From contig JAAZBY010000126.1 in NCBI GenBank assembly GCA_012513595.1, forward strand, positions 1 to 6,096: 6,096 bases of DNA. The letters run 5' to 3'. Below the pieces are notes generated by a model, which was not told the DNA's origin, ran no database searches, and worked only from the letters and a program-made list of their open reading frames with translations. Of the stretch, positions 3,890 through 6,096 are shown piece by piece. Both the position numbers and the translations under genes were made by a program. The DNA is from Chloroflexota bacterium (GTDB lineage: Bacteria; Chloroflexota; Anaerolineae; UBA1429). Numbering within the stretch: the stretch's first letter is position 1; every line of letters starts with the position of its first letter.

Positions 3890-6096
3890 TCAGCCGAGGG
3901 CTTCCAGGCGCTCTTGGACCCTGGCGCGCCGCTCGAGGACGGAGGCCAACTTGTCCCGTTCTTTCTGGACCACCTCGGCCGGCGCGCGCCCGGTAAAGTT
4001 GGGGTTGCCCAGCAGCTTTTCCGCGCGAGACACCTCCTGGCTGAGGCTGTCCAGCTCGCCGCGCAGGCGGGCCCGCTCGCGGTCCAGGTCCACCAGGTCA
4101 GCCAGCGGCAGGTAGCACTGGTAGCCCTCCACCACCAGGGTCAGGGCCTGGTCGGGGTGGGCGTCGAGCGCCGGAACGATCTGCAGCCTGCTTTCCTCGA
4201 TGCGGGCCAGGAACTCGAGCACGGACCCCTGGCCGCGCAGGAAGGGCGTCCGCTGGCCGGCGGCGATGATCGCCGCGATGCGCTTGCCCGGCTCCACGTT
4301 GTATTCGGCGCGGGCGTTGCGGATGCTGCGCACCAGCTCCATGAACTCGCCCATCTGCCGCTCGCTGGCCTCGTCGAGGGGGCCGGCCACGGGCCAGGGC
4401 GCCACGATGAGCGCCTCGCCCCGGTGCGGCAGGTACTGCCAGATCGCCTCGGTGACGAAGGGCATGTACGGGTGCAGCATCTTCAGGCAGCCGTCCAGCA
4501 CCGTTACGAGGGCCCGGCGGGCCTGCGCGGCGGCGCGCGCATCGCTCCCCTTCAGCCGCACCTTGGTCATCTCGATGTACCAGTCGCAGTACTCGCCCCA
4601 CAAAAAGTCGTACAGCTGCCGGCCGGCCTCGCCGAGCTGGTAGGCGCTCAGCAGGCGGTCCACCTCGCCGATCAGGCGATAGTACCGGGAGATGATCCAG
4701 CGGTCGGCGGGATCGTCAAAGTCGGCCGGGCGGAGCGGCTCGGCGGGCGGCAGGTAGGCCGCCGGGTCGTCCCCGAGGCTGCTCAGGACGTAGCGCGAGG
4801 CCTGCCAGATCTTGTTGGCAAAGTTGCGGTTGGCCTCCACGCGCCCCAGGGCCAGCTTCATGTCGTTGCCCGGGGTCGAGCCGGTCAACAGGGTAAAACG
4901 GAGCGGGTCCTGGCCGTACTCCTGGATGATCTCCAGCGGGTCGTAGCGCCAGGCGTCCTCCATCGACTTGGAGATCTTTTTGCCGTCCTCATTGCGCACC
5001 AGGCCGTGCAGGTACACGGTGTGGAACGGCTCGACGCCGGTCATCTCCAGCCCCATGACGATCATGCGGGCCACCCAGAAAAAGATGATGTCGTAACCGG
5101 TCTCCATCACCGAGGTCGGGTAGAAATCGCGCAGGTCCTGGGTATCCTCGGGCCAGCCCAGGGTAGAGAAGGGCCACAGGGCCGAGGAGAACCAGGTATC
5201 GAGCACGTCCTCATCCTGGCGGAGCGCGCTGCTGCCGCAGGTGGGGCAGGTGGTCGGGTCGGTGCGCTCGCAGATCATGGCGCCGCAGCCATCGCAGTAC
5301 CACACCGGGATGCGATGCCCCCACCAGATCTGTCGGGAGATGCACCAGTCGCGGATGTTCTCCAGCCAGTCAAAGTAGATCTTTTCAAAGCGCTCGGGCA
5401 CGATGCGGATGCGGCCGCTCTGCACCGCCTCCAGGGCCGGCCCGGCCAAAGGCGCCATCTTGACGAACCACTGCGTCGAGATGCGCGGCTCCACCACGGT
5501 GGCGCAGCGCTGGCAATGCCCCACCGAGTGCCGGTGCGGCTCGGTCTTTACCAGGTCGCCCGCCGCGTCCAGGTCGGCCACCAGGCGGCGGCGCGCCTCC
5601 AGCGTCTCGAGGCCGGCGTAGGGGCCGGCGTTGGCGTTCATGGTGCCGTCGTCGTTCATCACGTCGACCAGTGCGAGCCCGTGCCGCTGGCCGATCTCAT
5701 AGTCGGTCGGGTCGTGGGCGGGGGTCACCTTGACGGCACCGGTGCCAAAGGCGGGGTCCACCGCCTCGTCGGCGATCACCGGGATCACCCGGCCGATGAC
5801 GGGCAGCCGCAGGCGGGCGCCCACCATGTCGGCATAGCGGGCGTCCTCGGGGTGCACGGCCACGGCGGTATCGCCGAGGATCGTCTCGGGGCGGGTGGTG
5901 GCCACGGTAATGCTGCGCCGGCCGTCCTCGGTCCAGTAGCGCACGTACCAGAGGCTCGTCTCGGCCTCTTCGTGCTCCACCTCCAGGTCTGAGATGGCCG
6001 TGGTACAGCGGGGGCACCAGTTCACCAGGTACTGGCCGCGGTAGATGAGGCCGCGCTCATAGAGGCGCACGAACGCCTCGCGCACGGCGGCCGAGA
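3890..6096 (-). CDS. valS: Valyl-tRNA synthetase, 5' end beyond the window
   Basis: About 734 residues are visible, complete at the C-terminus (TGA at 3892-3890). The frame is still open at the right edge, so roughly 150 N-terminal residues with the HIGH motif are missing, judged from the usual length near 880-900. A Val codon at 6085 could be read as a start but is internal: the SAAVREAFVRLYERGLIYRG stretch matches mid-protein ValRS. In order: NWCPRC with the SDLEVEH segment; the CP1 editing domain with TTRPETILGDTAVAVHP and GTGAVKVTPAHDPTDYE; HCQRC and WYCDGCG...CPTCG, two likely zinc sites; DWCISRQIWWGHRIPVW; DEDVLDTWFSS; the signature loop KISKS (about 4978-4964); the anticodon domain; and a C-terminal coiled-coil tRNA arm ending NFTGRAPAEVVQKERDKL. 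It charges tRNA-Val and edits threonyl-tRNA. KISKS is followed by MEDAWRYDPLEII instead of the usual GNVIDP-type sequence. A terminator follows at once. Confidence 0.97.
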   Translation of the reverse strand, partial: SAAVREAFVRLYERGLIYRGQYLVNWCPRCTTAISDLEVEHEEAETSLWYVRYWTEDGRRSITVATTRPETILGDTAVAVHPEDARYADMVGARLRLPVIGRVIPVIADEAVDPAFGTGAVKVTPAHDPTDYEIGQRHGLALVDVMNDDGTMNANAGPYAGLETLEARRRLVADLDAAGDLVKTEPHRHSVGHCQRCATVVEPRISTQWFVKMAPLAGPALEAVQSGRIRIVPERFEKIYFDWLENIRDWCISRQIWWGHRIPVWYCDGCGAMICERTDPTTCPTCGSSALRQDEDVLDTWFSSALWPFSTLGWPEDTQDLRDFYPTSVMETGYDIIFFWVARMIVMGLEMTGVEPFHTVYLHGLVRNEDGKKISKSMEDAWRYDPLEIIQEYGQDPLRFTLLTGSTPGNDMKLALGRVEANRNFANKIWQASRYVLSSLGDDPAAYLPPAEPLRPADFDDPADRWIISRYYRLIGEVDRLLSAYQLGEAGRQLYDFLWGEYCDWYIEMTKVRLKGSDARAAAQARRALVTVLDGCLKMLHPYMPFVTEAIWQYLPHRGEALIVAPWPVAGPLDEASERQMGEFMELVRSIRNARAEYNVEPGKRIAAIIAAGQRTPFLRGQGSVLEFLARIEESRLQIVPALDAHPDQALTLVVEGYQCYLPLADLVDLDRERARLRGELDSLSQEVSRAEKLLGNPNFTGRAPAEVVQKERDKLASVLERRARVQERLEALG

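Noticed and set aside
3428..5992. An 854-codon open frame on the plus strand across the YtxH-like gene, the intergenic region and most of valS
   Set aside because: It is codon-aligned with the minus-strand genes. A stop on it needs a TTA, CTA or TCA sense codon, and this GC-rich gene set avoids these. The product is Gly/Ala/Val/His/Gln-rich with no recognisable domain, while the minus strand encodes clear proteins.
6083..6085. GTG at 6085 as a real start of valS
   Set aside because: The frame continues upstream to the window edge as Ser-Ala-Ala, consistent with ValRS interior sequence, and the HIGH-containing part must precede it. The gene is cut by the window, not truncated.

Overview
The window is a GC-rich (by eye about two thirds G+C, not computed) stretch of bacterial chromosome with five protein genes on two strands. 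No mobile element, CRISPR array, rRNA or tRNA is visible. The gene content (bacterial valyl-tRNA synthetase, a GH4 glycosidase with a CHEV motif, a DUF4349 lipoprotein, a YtxH-type small membrane protein, a YfcE/ApaH-like phosphoesterase) would suit a high-GC Chloroflexota-type or related, probably environmental, bacterium. That assignment is an impression from protein style; no marker in the window settles it.

Layout. On the plus strand a good sigma-70 type promoter (28-56) leads with a very short leader into a metallophosphoesterase gene (80-811). After a 92-base gap with no clear terminator or promoter comes a DUF4349 lipoprotein gene (904-1863). A strong hairpin terminator (1889-1934) separates this pair from the convergent minus-strand block. 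Reading the minus strand from the right edge, that block holds the 3' four fifths of valS (6096-3890, start off-window), a hairpin that overlaps a near-consensus promoter (3884-3843), a 101-residue YtxH-like gene (3769-3464), a perfect 10-bp hairpin (3406-3384), and a GH4 alpha-galacturonidase-like gene (3346-1958).

Functionally the genes do not form an obvious single pathway. valS is translation housekeeping. The YtxH-like gene has its own promoter and is probably an envelope or stress protein. The GH4 enzyme points to cytoplasmic breakdown of galacturonate-containing oligosaccharides (pectin), although no transporter or other pectin gene lies in the window. The phosphoesterase and the DUF4349 lipoprotein may be co-transcribed, but nothing shows a shared role.

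I see no convincing undescribed system. The points most worth a second look are the promoter embedded in the valS terminator hairpin, the CHEV-type GH4 active site, the doubly anchored DUF4349 protein, and the atypical KISKS-loop surroundings in ValRS. The very long antisense frames across all the genes are explained by the avoidance of TTA, CTA and TCA codons.
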